Assembly: GCA_963795385.1 (NCBI GenBank)
Contig: CAWCHK010000011.1
Location: forward strand, 62,001-126,000
Reading direction: 5' to 3'
DNA length: 64,000 nt
From: CAVURS01 sp963795385
GTDB lineage: Bacteria; Actinomycetota; Actinomycetes; Actinomycetales; CAVURS01
Under the pieces are notes generated by a model. That model was not told where the DNA came from. It was given only the letters and a program-made list of their open reading frames with translations, and searched no databases. Below, in pieces: positions 40,363-48,473 of the stretch (positions are counted from its first letter, which is position 1; the number at the start of each line of letters is the position of its first letter). The translations under genes were made by a program, and so were the position numbers.

Positions 40363-41436
40363 ATGGCCGCCATCACGATGAAGACGATCGCCGAGCGGCT
40401 GGGCGTCAGCCGGATGACCGTGTCCAACGCCTACTCCCACCCCGACCAGCTCTCGGAGGAGCTGCGCACCCGGATCCTGGCCGAGGCCGACGCGCTGGGC
40501 TACTGCGGCCCCGACCCGGCCGCGCGGTCACTGTCGCAGGGTCGCAGCGGCACCGTGGGCGTCCTGTTCACCGACCGGCTGTCCTACGCGTTCTCGGACA
40601 TCATGGCCACCCGATTCCTCTCCGGTGTGGCCGAGGTGCTCGAGGAGTTCGAGCTCGGCGTGACCGTCCTGGCCTCACCTCGCGGCGGGGGCGCAGGGGC
40701 CGTGACCAAGGCCGTCATCGACGGCCTGATCGTCTACTCCGTGGACGCCGACTCTCCGGGGCTGGCGGCGGCCCGCCGGCGCCAGATCCCGCTCGTCTTC
40801 GCCGATCAGCGGCCGGAGAAGGGGATCCCGTCGGTCGTCACGGCCGACCGCGCCGGCGCACTGTCGGCGGCCCGCCACGTGGTCGAGCTCGGGCACACCC
40901 GGGTGGGCCTGGTCACCGAGGCGATGGGCCTGGACCTGCGCGTGGTCCCGGCCCGCTCGCGGACGTACACGCACCACGTCGTCAGGGAGCGGATGACCGG
41001 CTGGCTCAAGGGCCTGGGCGACATAGAGCCCCTGGTGGTCAACGTGCCGGTCAACGGCCAGGAGGAGGGCGCGGCGGCCTTCCGGCTGATGCTGGAGACC
41101 GGGCCGGCCCCGACCGCGGTCCTCGCCCTGACCGACGAGCTCGCCCTCGGGGTGATCGCGGCAGCGGCCGAGGCCGGGCTGCGGATCCCGCAGGACCTCT
41201 CCGTCGTGGGCTTCGACGACTCACCCGCGGCGCCGCTGGCCCAACCCGCCCTGACCACCGTCCGGCAGCCGCAACGCGACAAGGGCCGGCGCTCGGCCGA
41301 GCTCCTCGTCGCCTCGCTCTCCGGGACGACGCCCGCCTCGCCCCGCCCCCTCCCCACCGAGCTCGTCGTGCGTTCCAGCACGGCGGAACCTGCGGCCAGA
41401 ACCGCAGGCAAGGCCCCTAAGAAAAGGAACCGATGA
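40363..41436 (+). CDS. LacI family transcriptional regulator
   Basis: 357 residues. The N-terminal helix-turn-helix has TMKTIAERLGVSRMTVSNAYSHPDQLS, with the hinge LGYCGPDPAARSLSQGR. The periplasmic-binding-protein-like domain (about 65-335) ends with the usual DDSPAAPLAQPALTTVRQP. The C-terminal tail is Ala/Lys rich (TAGKAPKKRNR). The effector is unknown and no sugar operon is adjacent on this side. Its stop overlaps the start of a small gene (ATGATG), suggesting the two are translated together. Confidence 0.92.
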   Translation: MAAITMKTIAERLGVSRMTVSNAYSHPDQLSEELRTRILAEADALGYCGPDPAARSLSQGRSGTVGVLFTDRLSYAFSDIMATRFLSGVAEVLEEFELGVTVLASPRGGGAGAVTKAVIDGLIVYSVDADSPGLAAARRRQIPLVFADQRPEKGIPSVVTADRAGALSAARHVVELGHTRVGLVTEAMGLDLRVVPARSRTYTHHVVRERMTGWLKGLGDIEPLVVNVPVNGQEEGAAAFRLMLETGPAPTAVLALTDELALGVIAAAAEAGLRIPQDLSVVGFDDSPAAPLAQPALTTVRQPQRDKGRRSAELLVASLSGTTPASPRPLPTELVVRSSTAEPAARTAGKAPKKRNR

Positions 41437-41642
41437 TGGACTACGCGATGTTCTACCTGCTCGGCCTCGAACGAGCCCGCGACGAGGTCCGGTCCGCCCT
41501 CCCCGGTGCTCCGGTCGTCCTGGACCGGTCGCCCCGCCGCAGCCGGGTCCGGCTGGCCACCCGGCTGCGCGGTCTCGACCTGATGATCACCCGGCGGCGT
41601 ACGCCACGGCCCGCCGGCGGCGCCCTGTGCGTCGACTGCTGA
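41433..41642 (+). CDS. Small hypothetical protein coupled to the LacI regulator
   Basis: About 68-69 residues. Two adjacent ATG codons (41433 and 41436) straddle the LacI stop and AAAGGAA lies at suitable distance. Third codon positions are almost all G or C, as in real genes here. The product has an N-terminal helix (MDYAMFYLLGLERARDEV), then a basic region with many Arg, ending ALCVDC. No family was recognised. Confidence 0.6.
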   Translation: MMDYAMFYLLGLERARDEVRSALPGAPVVLDRSPRRSRVRLATRLRGLDLMITRRRTPRPAGGALCVDC

Positions 41643-41659
41643 CACCGTCCGACAGGGTC

Positions 41660-41716
41660 GTCCTGATCGGCATCCGCGACTGACCGATGGGGTCAGTCGC
41701 GGATGTCGATCAGGAC
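41660..41716. terminator. 26-bp inverted repeat at the end of the quinone oxidoreductase gene
   Basis: Bases 41660-41685 and 41691-41716 are inverted copies with one mismatch around a 5-base loop. The right arm is the 3' end of the minus-strand oxidoreductase gene including its stop (VLIDIRD, stop); the left arm reads VLIGIRD, stop on the plus strand. The stem would be a very stable bidirectional terminator between convergent transcripts. Confidence 0.7.
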
Positions 41717-42715
41717 CTTGCCGATCGCTCCGTCCTCTACGGCGGCGTGGGCGTCGGCGGCCCGGTCCAGGGGGAAGTGATGCACCGGGAGGCCAGCGTC
41801 CGCCCCGACGTCCACGGCGCCGTCGAGTACCGCCGCCGAGACGTCCTCCACGGCGTACGCCTTGGCTTGTCTCGGTGCGGTGTAGAGGAGGACGAACTGC
41901 CAGCGCGCGTTCGGCGCCATCAGCGGCCGGACCGGCAGGGTGAGCTCGTTGCCGCCGTTGTTCGCGTAGATCGCCACCGAGCCGAGATGGGCGATCACCG
42001 CGGCGTCGATGCCCGCGTTGGCGGCGGGGTTGACCTCGACGATCGTGTCGACGCCGCGCTCGCTGATCTTGCGGACCTCGGTCACGACGTCCTGCTGCCG
42101 GTAGTCGATGACGTGGTCCGCGCCGGCCGCCGCAGCGAGCTGGGCCTTGGCCGGGCCGCTGACCGTCGCGATCACCGTGGCGTCCGACCAGCGAGCGAGC
42201 TGGATCGCTGCATTGCCAACGGCTCCCGCGCCTCCGGCCACGAGCACGACCCGGCCGGACATCGTGCCGGGACCCAGCCGGTGCGGTCCCTCCTCGGTCA
42301 CGGTCAGGCAGCGATGCGCGGTGACGAACGGCACGCCCAGCGCGGCGCCGAGGTCGAAGCTCGCGGCGTCCGGGAGCAGCACGACCTGGCGGGCCGGGAC
42401 GAGCGCGAACTCCTGCGCCGTACCCTGCGCTCGCTGGTAGGCCGCCTCCCAGGTCCAGACCCGCAAACCGTGCAACGCGGCCTCCACGCCGGGCCCGACG
42501 GCGTCGACGACGCCCGCGCCGTCGTGGTTCGGCACCTGCGGCGGCGTGACCGGCTGGCCCGGCCCGTCGCCCTCGCGGGCCTTCCAGTCGGTCGGGTTGA
42601 CGCCCGAGCGGTGCATCCGCACCCGGACCTCTCCCGGACCCGGGTCGGCCAGCGGCTGGTCGACCAGGTGGATCACGTCCGCGGCGCCGGTCTCGGTGTA
42701 GAGCGCAGCCTTCAT
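41693..42715 (-). CDS. NADPH:quinone oxidoreductase (zinc-independent MDR family)
   Basis: 340 residues. The N-terminal GroES-like part (HRSGVNPTDWKAREGDG, PNHDGAGVVDAVGPGV) and the Rossmann segment VLVAGGAGAVGNAAIQLARW fit QOR-type medium-chain reductases. Zinc ligands are absent, as usual in this branch. It reduces quinones or enones with NADPH. Its tail forms one arm of a long inverted repeat. Confidence 0.9.
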   Translation of the reverse strand: MKAALYTETGAADVIHLVDQPLADPGPGEVRVRMHRSGVNPTDWKAREGDGPGQPVTPPQVPNHDGAGVVDAVGPGVEAALHGLRVWTWEAAYQRAQGTAQEFALVPARQVVLLPDAASFDLGAALGVPFVTAHRCLTVTEEGPHRLGPGTMSGRVVLVAGGAGAVGNAAIQLARWSDATVIATVSGPAKAQLAAAAGADHVIDYRQQDVVTEVRKISERGVDTIVEVNPAANAGIDAAVIAHLGSVAIYANNGGNELTLPVRPLMAPNARWQFVLLYTAPRQAKAYAVEDVSAAVLDGAVDVGADAGLPVHHFPLDRAADAHAAVEDGAIGKVLIDIRD

Positions 42716-42761
42716 CGTCGGTCTCCGTCCATGCCCTCATCCTCGGCCACGAGGCTGACTC

Positions 42762-43127
42762 TCATCGCACCACAGTGACGCGGTCGGCCAGCCCGTAGAG
42801 GGTGAGGAACTCCCGGACCGAGCGCGAGGGGTGCTCGATCCGCACCGGGCCCTGAGCGGCGACGACGGCCAGGAAGGCGGCCAGGGTCGCGTCGCAGAAC
42901 GTCAGCTGCGCGGTCTCGACCACCAGGGCCCGTGGCTGCTCAGCCTGGAACCGCTCGATGGCCTGGAGCCGCTCGATGGCCTGGAACCGCTCGATGGCCT
43001 GGGCCGACAGCACGCGGAGGCGCTCCCGCAGGCTGAGGTCCACGTCGCCGTGCAGGGTGAGGAACAGCTCCTCGTCCCTGACGACGGCGGTGACCCGGCC
43101 CGGCAGCGCCTCCGCGTCGGACGGCAT
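42762..43127 (-). CDS. STAS domain protein (anti-sigma factor antagonist-like)
   Basis: 121 residues with a STAS fold: VTAVVRDEELFLTLHGDVDLS at the start and ALVVETAQLTFCDATLAAFL in the middle. The usual phosphorylated DSSG motif is changed to CDATLA, so a classic kinase switch is doubtful. Three copies of AIERFQ-like hexapeptides lengthen the helix before the central strand. It is in line with the stress-type membrane protein upstream and may be part of a general stress response. Confidence 0.8.
   Translation of the reverse strand: MPSDAEALPGRVTAVVRDEELFLTLHGDVDLSLRERLRVLSAQAIERFQAIERLQAIERFQAEQPRALVVETAQLTFCDATLAAFLAVVAAQGPVRIEHPSRSVREFLTLYGLADRVTVVR
42945..42998 (-). repeat. Three tandem copies of an 18-bp unit in the STAS gene
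   Basis: ctggaaccgctcgatggc, ctggagccgctcgatggc and ctggaaccgctcgatggc follow without spacers, encoding AIERFQ/AIERLQ. The period is a multiple of three, so expansions would lengthen a helix in the STAS domain by six residues each. Confidence 0.92.
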
Positions 43128-43130
43128 GGC

Positions 43131-43415
43131 TCAGCTACGCACCGCGCGACGGTTGCCGCTGCCGACCCGGGTCCAGACCAGCAGGGCGATGACCGCCCCG
43201 ATGACCGAGCCGATGATGCCCGAGGGCTGGAAGAAGCCGCTCTGCGAGTCCTTGTGGAAGAGCAGGTACCCGAGGAAGCCGCCGATGAACGACCCGACGA
43301 TTCCCAGCACGATGGTCATCAGGATCGAGATGTCCTGCTTGCCAGGGACCAGGAGGCGGGCGAGTGCGCCGGCCACCAGTCCGATGACGACGAGGCTGAC
43401 GATGAGACCCAGCAT
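43131..43415 (-). CDS. GlsB/YeaQ/YmgE family stress-response membrane protein
   Basis: 94 residues from ATG 43415, preceded by AGAAGGG. Three membrane segments and the Gly-rich pattern (GLIVSLVVIGLVAGALARLL, MTIVLGIVGSFIGGFLGYLL, GSVIGAVIALLVW) match the transglycosylase-associated protein family. These are small inner-membrane proteins induced by stress; the mechanism is unknown. It is divergent from the LuxR regulator over an 85-base region with paired operator boxes. Confidence 0.92.
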   Translation of the reverse strand: MLGLIVSLVVIGLVAGALARLLVPGKQDISILMTIVLGIVGSFIGGFLGYLLFHKDSQSGFFQPSGIIGSVIGAVIALLVWTRVGSGNRRAVRS

Positions 43416-43453
43416 GACGAACCCTTCTGTTGGTGGAGGTAGCGACGAAACCA

Positions 43454-43483
43454 CCCCTAGGGCTGGTGCGGTACACCCCTAGG
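43454..43483. promoter_or_regulatory. Two CCCCTAGG boxes in the divergent YeaQ-LuxR intergenic region
   Basis: CCCCTAGG occurs at 43454-43461 and 43476-43483, exactly 22 bases apart, two helical turns. The first lies in a longer palindrome (ACCACCCCTAGGGCTGGT). This is the layout expected for a dimeric NarL/LuxR-type regulator binding both sites on one face, so control of both divergent genes is inferred. Confidence 0.55.
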
Positions 43484-43500
43484 TGGGTTAACGTCGAGGG

Positions 43501-44175
43501 ATGACGGCACACCGCTCCCCCGGCCCGGTGTGCGTCGCCCTGGTCGACGACTACGACGTCGTGCTGGCCGGGGTGGCCAAGATGCTCGACCCCTACCGGG
43601 ACCGCGTGGTGGTCGCCGAGATCGACGCCAACCGGCCGGTTTCCGACGACGTGGACGTCGCGCTCTACGACTCCTTCGCCCAGCCGGAGTCCAACCACGA
43701 CGAGATCGACTCGCTGATCGCCAACCCGCACGCCCGCCGGGTCGTGGTCTACACCTGGAACTTCCACCCCGACCTGATCGAGACTGCGCGCCGCCGCGGG
43801 GCGCACGGCTACCTCTCCAAGACCCTCCCCGCCCGCGACCTCGTCTCCGCGCTGGAGGCGGTCCACGCCGGGGAGATCGTGGTCAGCGATCCCCCGGCCC
43901 GGCGGCGCGGGACGCCGGTCGGCCTGGACTGGCCCGGTCGCGGCGAGGGCCTGACCGACCGTGAGGCGGAGATCCTGGCCCTCATCACCCAGGGCAAGAA
44001 CAACGCCGAGGTCGCGCAGCTGACCTACCTCAGCCCCAACACCGTGAAGTCCTACGTCCGCACGATCTACCGCAAGATCGACGTCGACAGCCGGACCAAG
44101 GCGGTGCTCTGGGGCGTGAACCACGGCTTCACCCCTGACCATCACCGGATCGACCACTGGCGTGGAGGACCCTGA
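43501..44175 (+). CDS. LuxR/NarL family response regulator
   Basis: 224 residues. A receiver-like domain (8-125) has the acidic pair Asp16/Asp17 and a phosphorylatable Asp57 (VALYDSF), with Lys in GYLSKTL. The C-terminal LuxR helix-turn-helix (about 150-212) reads LTDREAEILALITQGKNNAEVA and LSPNTVKSYVRTIYRKI. No histidine kinase is adjacent, so it is an orphan. It likely regulates itself and the divergent stress membrane protein. Confidence 0.9.
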   Translation: MTAHRSPGPVCVALVDDYDVVLAGVAKMLDPYRDRVVVAEIDANRPVSDDVDVALYDSFAQPESNHDEIDSLIANPHARRVVVYTWNFHPDLIETARRRGAHGYLSKTLPARDLVSALEAVHAGEIVVSDPPARRRGTPVGLDWPGRGEGLTDREAEILALITQGKNNAEVAQLTYLSPNTVKSYVRTIYRKIDVDSRTKAVLWGVNHGFTPDHHRIDHWRGGP

Positions 44176-44195
44176 CGGCACGCCACACTGGCCGG

Positions 44196-44999
44196 ATGAA
44201 CCGGGTCGTCAGTGCCGAGCTCGAGGTCCTGGTGGAGTCGCCGGCCCGGCTCGCGGTGCAGGTGGCCGTCGCCGGCCCGGAGCGGTACGCCGCGCAGGAG
44301 GAGATCTCGGTCACGCTCGACGGTCAGCCCTGCCGGTGGGAGGAGGTGGCCGCCCCGCACGGCGGCCGGCTCTGGGTGGTCGACGTCAGGTCCGGCCGCC
44401 TCGACATCTCCTACGTCGCCACCCTGTCCGGCCGCACCGCTCCCCTGACGGTCGACGTGGCGGACGAGCTGACCTACCTGCGGCCGAGCCGGTTCTGTGA
44501 GTCGGACCGCCTCGTGGGCTTCGCCTCCCGCCAGTTCCGGCGCATCGTCGACCCGCACGAGATCCTCGCCGCGGTGTCCTCCTGGGTGGGTACGCAGCTC
44601 GAATACATCTCCGGCAGCAGCGGCCCCACCGACGGCGCGGTCGACACGCTCCTCGCCGGCCGGGGCGTGTGCCGCGACTTCGCGCACCTCGCCGTCGCCC
44701 TGCTGCGCGCGATGGAGATCCCGGCCCGGCTCGCCGCCGTCTACGCGCCTGGGCTGGACCCGATGGACTTCCACGCCGTGGCCGAGGCGTCGGTCGACGG
44801 CCGGTGGTACGTCGTCGACGCCACCCTCCTGGCACCGCGAGAGTCGTTGGTGCGCATCACGACCGGCCGGGACGCGGCCGACACGGCCTTCCTCTCCTCG
44901 TACGGCGGCCGGGTCGACGTGAGCGCCATGACCGTGACCGCCACCGTGCAGGGCGACCTGCCGGAGGAGGACGTGCGCGCGCTGGTCCAGCTCGGCTGA
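44196..44999 (+). CDS. Transglutaminase-like cysteine peptidase superfamily protein
   Basis: 267 residues with an N-terminal beta domain and a transglutaminase core. The triad is Cys159 (AGRGVCRDFAH), His193 (MDFHAVAEA) and Asp208 (YVVDATLL). Such proteins act as peptidases or amidases; the target is unknown. No signal peptide is seen. It lies 20 bases after the LuxR gene. Confidence 0.92.
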   Translation: MNRVVSAELEVLVESPARLAVQVAVAGPERYAAQEEISVTLDGQPCRWEEVAAPHGGRLWVVDVRSGRLDISYVATLSGRTAPLTVDVADELTYLRPSRFCESDRLVGFASRQFRRIVDPHEILAAVSSWVGTQLEYISGSSGPTDGAVDTLLAGRGVCRDFAHLAVALLRAMEIPARLAAVYAPGLDPMDFHAVAEASVDGRWYVVDATLLAPRESLVRITTGRDAADTAFLSSYGGRVDVSAMTVTATVQGDLPEEDVRALVQLG

Positions 45000-45008
45000 G
45001 GCCGCCTG

Positions 45009-46349
45009 TCACGCACCAGAGACACTGCGGCGCAAGGCCTTCAGCGCGTCCACGTAAACCTCGGAGAAGGTCGGGAAGGGCTGGATCGTGTCGCTCAGCA
45101 CGTCGAGCGGGATGCGGCCGCGGATCGCGAGCGTGGCCTGCTGCAGCCACTCGCCCGCCTCGGGCCCGATCGCGTAGGCACCCGTCAGCCGCTCTCCGTC
45201 GCTCAGCAGGGTGAGGAAGCCGTTGGACTCGGCGTAGGCCCGGGTGTAGGTCTCGGTCTTCGCCACCTGCGACAGCAGGGCGGTCCCGGTGAACGGTGCC
45301 TCGGTCGCGCCCACGGAGGCCGCCTGCGGGTCCGTGAAGACGGCTCGCGGCACGGCCTCGTAGTGAGCCTCACGCGGCTCGCCGAGGATGTTCGAGGCGA
45401 CCACCTCGCCCTGGTACTTGCCGACGTGGGTGAGCTGCCAGATCCCGGTGATGTCGCCGACGGCCCACACGCCGTCAGCCACCCGCAGCCGGGCGTCGAC
45501 GGGTACGCCGCGGGCAGCGGCCCCGGCCCGGACGCCCACGGTCTCCAGGCCCAGCCCGTCGACCCGCGGCCGGCGGCCGGTGGCGACCAGCAGGTGGTCG
45601 CCGCGGAGCTCACGCCCGTCGTCGAGCGCGACGACGAACTCATCGACGTCCCGGCGGGCGGCGACCGTCCGGACACCGAGCTCGAGCTCGACGCCGTCGC
45701 GCCGCAGCACCTCGCCGAGGGCGTCGCCCATCGGCGCGGCCTCGCGCGGCAGGACGCGCTCCTCGCGCCCGATCAGGACCACCTCGCCGCCGAGACGGCG
45801 TACGGCCTGGGCCATCTCGACCCCGACCGGGCCGCCGCCGAGGACGAGCAGGCGCCGCGGGACGGCCCTCATCCCGGTCACCTCGCGATTGGTCCAGAGG
45901 CCCTCGAGGCCGCGCAGGCCGGGGACGTCCGGGATCACCGGGTCCGCGCCCGAGGCGATGACGACGTGGTCGGCGGTGTGCCGCACGCCGTCCACCTCGA
46001 CCGCACCGGGGCCGGCGAGGCGGCCGGTCCCCCGCAGGAGGGTGATCCCGGCGCCGGCGAGCCAGCGCTCCTGACCGGCGTCGGAGTAGTCCGACACCAT
46101 GAAGTCGCGCCAGGCCAGCACCGCCGCGACATCGACCTCGGCCGTGGCCGCCGCCTCGCGGGCGGCGTGCACCGCCTCGCCCGGTCGCAGCAGGGTCTTG
46201 GACGGGATGCAGGCCCAGTAGGAGCACTCGCCGCCGACCAGCTCGCGCTCGACGAGGGCGACCCGGAGGCCACCCTCGGCGAGCGCGCCCGCACAGTGCT
46301 CTCCCGGCGACCCGCCACCGATGACGATGGCGTCGAAGTCGGCGCTCAC
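45009..46349 (-). CDS. FAD-dependent pyridine nucleotide-disulfide oxidoreductase
   Basis: 446 residues. FAD site VIGGGSPGEHCAGALAE (9-25), redox pair Cys42-x4-Cys47 (GGECSYWACIPSK), NAD(P) site LVLGGGPVGVEMAQAVRRLG and ATGRRPRVDG near the second FAD strand. It resembles lipoamide dehydrogenase and mercuric reductase, but the C-terminal catalytic His (HPTLSE in those enzymes) is Phe here (PFPTFSEVY). A different reductase activity is likely. The GTG start overlaps the stop of the VOC gene. Confidence 0.92.
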   Translation of the reverse strand: MSADFDAIVIGGGSPGEHCAGALAEGGLRVALVERELVGGECSYWACIPSKTLLRPGEAVHAAREAAATAEVDVAAVLAWRDFMVSDYSDAGQERWLAGAGITLLRGTGRLAGPGAVEVDGVRHTADHVVIASGADPVIPDVPGLRGLEGLWTNREVTGMRAVPRRLLVLGGGPVGVEMAQAVRRLGGEVVLIGREERVLPREAAPMGDALGEVLRRDGVELELGVRTVAARRDVDEFVVALDDGRELRGDHLLVATGRRPRVDGLGLETVGVRAGAAARGVPVDARLRVADGVWAVGDITGIWQLTHVGKYQGEVVASNILGEPREAHYEAVPRAVFTDPQAASVGATEAPFTGTALLSQVAKTETYTRAYAESNGFLTLLSDGERLTGAYAIGPEAGEWLQQATLAIRGRIPLDVLSDTIQPFPTFSEVYVDALKALRRSVSGA

Positions 46350-47020
46350 GTCGGCAGGGTCTCGCCGGCCCGCTCCCGCACCATGTAGTCGGCGTACCAG
46401 TCCGGCCAGTCGGCGTCGGCCTGGCCGGTGCGCTCCTCGTGCTTCCCGTGGGCGGCGGCCGCGCGACGCAGCGCCTGGGCCAGGTCGCCCACGGAGGGGT
46501 ACGCCGTCTCGCTCGCGTCCACCCGGCCCGGCAGCCGCGAGGTGACCTCCTGGAACAGCCAGCCGTTGCCGTCCGGGTCGGCGAACGACGCGAACGTGCC
46601 GTAGCTGCTGCGGTCCGGCGCCGGCCCGCTCACCCGGGCGTCCTCGCCCGCGTGGTGGAAGACCCCGCCGGCGTCGTGGAAGAGCTCACTCACCTCGACG
46701 CCGCGCTCGACCAGCTCGGCGCGCGCGGCCTCGATGTCGGAGACGACCAGCTGCAGGCCCTGGGTCGACCCCGGCGCGGCCGCGGTGACGTTCTTGCCGA
46801 AGATGACGGAGCAGCCCGAGCCCGTCGGCGTCAGCTGCACCACGCGGAAGTCGTCGCCCGTGGCGAAGTCGGCGTCGAGCCGCCAGCCGAGCCCGGCGTA
46901 GAACTCCTTGGCCCGGTCGACGTCGGACACGGGGATGACGACGACCTCGAGCCTCATGTCCACCAGCTTCACGCTCAAGGTGTCGGTGGTCTCTTCGCTA
47001 TGCACCTGCATGTTGCTCAT
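46346..47020 (-). CDS. VOC family protein with C-terminal extension
   Basis: 224 residues from ATG 47020 (GGAGGTAGCG before it). The first 145 residues are a VOC module (MRLEVVVIPVSDVDRAKEFYAGLGW ... FASFADPDGNGWLFQEV). A tail of about 70 residues follows, ending in DWPDWYADYMVRERAGE, a motif common in extended glyoxalase-like proteins. The start overlaps the end of the upstream unknown gene by 23 bases and the stop overlaps the flavoprotein start, so the three genes form a unit. Confidence 0.85.
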   Translation of the reverse strand: MSNMQVHSEETTDTLSVKLVDMRLEVVVIPVSDVDRAKEFYAGLGWRLDADFATGDDFRVVQLTPTGSGCSVIFGKNVTAAAPGSTQGLQLVVSDIEAARAELVERGVEVSELFHDAGGVFHHAGEDARVSGPAPDRSSYGTFASFADPDGNGWLFQEVTSRLPGRVDASETAYPSVGDLAQALRRAAAAHGKHEERTGQADADWPDWYADYMVRERAGETLPT

Positions 47021-48353
47021 CGCTACCTCCAGGTTGGGCCTTGCGTCTGATGTCGTAGTGCAGGACCAGGAACGGGAAGCCGAAGACCCAGAAGGCATGC
47101 TCGGCCCGCAACGCGCCGGACTCGACGTACACATCCAGCTCCTCGCTGAAGCCGGGGACGCCGAGCGTCGTCAGCTCGCGGGACTCGGCGTCGATGAGCG
47201 TCAGGTAGTGGCCCGGGTGGCCCAGGCCGCTGCGGCTGGTCAGCACCAGCCCGCCTCCCGGCCGGGCCCGGGGTACGAGCGTCGCCGTGAAGCTGGCCTG
47301 CGGCAACGGGAAGCCCACGCTCACGAAGCCCCGCTCCTGGCCGCCCTCCTGAGCGCGGTACGTCGTGTAGATGCCGACGTAGATCGGCTCGTCGGTGTCG
47401 GCGTACGAGCGGATCCAGCCCCGGATGTCGAGGCCCGGCCTCACCCCACCGCCGGTGTCGCCGCCGGCGGAGGTGATCGTGTCGATCCGGCTGCGGACGC
47501 CGCGCTGGGCCTCGCGCTGGTTCATCGGGACGCTGGCCTGGCCGAGTGGCCGGGCCACGAGCGTGCGGTAGAGGAGGTAGCCCGGGCGCACCCACGCCCG
47601 CCACTGCGGGTCGATGTCGAGAGTGAATCTCGTGGTGTGCTCGTAGAACTCGCGAACCAGCGGGTCGACCTGCGCCGGGTCGAGCTCGGGCCCGGCCAGC
47701 GCGTCCACCGACGCGACGATCCCCACGTCGTCCGCCGCCGCGCGGTAGGTGCCGCCGAGCGTCGCGGCCAGCTCCTTGACGTAGCCGGTCCCGACGTAGC
47801 GCGTGCGCGACTCCAGGGGCACGACGAACGGGAGCTCCTCGGCCCGGGCGCGCTCGGCGAGCAGGCTGACCTGCGCGTCCCGGAAGACAGCGGCCGACAC
47901 GGACCGGTAGGCGAGCACGCTCGCGGCCGCGACGACGGCACCCGGTGCGCGCCGGCGCTCCAGGGCCACGCCGACCGCGAGCCCGACGAGCGGTCCGAGC
48001 GCGACCTTCTGCGGGCGCACCCCCATCAGGCCGGCGAGAGCTCCCGTCGCCGTACCCACCAGGCGCGGGCCGGCGCCGGCCTGCCGGTCGGCGAGCCAGC
48101 CGATCGGTGCCGCGATGGCCATGCTGGCGGCGATCCGGCCCGGGAGCCGGGGAATCTGGTTCTCGCGCAACCGGACTCGGCTCGCTGCGTCGGTGATGGT
48201 GAGGGCGGCCGCCCCGGCGACCGCTGCCGCAAGCGCTCTTCGGGGGCCTCGACGGCCAGCCAGGGCGAGGCCGGCGATCCCACCCAGTCCCGCGGCGAAG
48301 GCCGCGCTGCCTGCGCGGCCCGGGCCCTGCCGTGCGGCTGCCACTCGTCGCAA
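46998..48353 (-). CDS. Conserved hypothetical protein with N-terminal hydrophobic segments
   Basis: 451 residues that I do not assign to a family. The first 150 hold several Ala/Gly-rich hydrophobic stretches (SAAFAAGLGGIAGLALAG, LGPLVGLAVGVAL), so it is probably membrane-attached. The remainder is a globular domain with FVVPLESRTRYVGTGYVKEL, RPGYLLYRTLVARPLGQ and the pattern VSVGFPLPQASFTATLVPRA. No catalytic motif was recognised. It is the first gene of the unit with the VOC protein and flavoprotein. Confidence 0.7.
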   Translation of the reverse strand: MRRVAAARQGPGRAGSAAFAAGLGGIAGLALAGRRGPRRALAAAVAGAAALTITDAASRVRLRENQIPRLPGRIAASMAIAAPIGWLADRQAGAGPRLVGTATGALAGLMGVRPQKVALGPLVGLAVGVALERRRAPGAVVAAASVLAYRSVSAAVFRDAQVSLLAERARAEELPFVVPLESRTRYVGTGYVKELAATLGGTYRAAADDVGIVASVDALAGPELDPAQVDPLVREFYEHTTRFTLDIDPQWRAWVRPGYLLYRTLVARPLGQASVPMNQREAQRGVRSRIDTITSAGGDTGGGVRPGLDIRGWIRSYADTDEPIYVGIYTTYRAQEGGQERGFVSVGFPLPQASFTATLVPRARPGGGLVLTSRSGLGHPGHYLTLIDAESRELTTLGVPGFSEELDVYVESGALRAEHAFWVFGFPFLVLHYDIRRKAQPGGSDEQHAGA

Positions 48354-48473
48354 CCTACCCCCAGCGCCGGCGGCCGGGATCGGCCGGGATCAGCGGGATC
48401 AGCACGGGATCAGCGGGGATCAGCCGGTGGCAGGCGGTGGCAGGCGGTACGGCTCCGCTCCCCGGGGGAGTCC

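Noticed and set aside
42945..42998. CRISPR-like repeat
   Set aside because: Units are contiguous with no spacers and encode an in-frame hexapeptide repeat.
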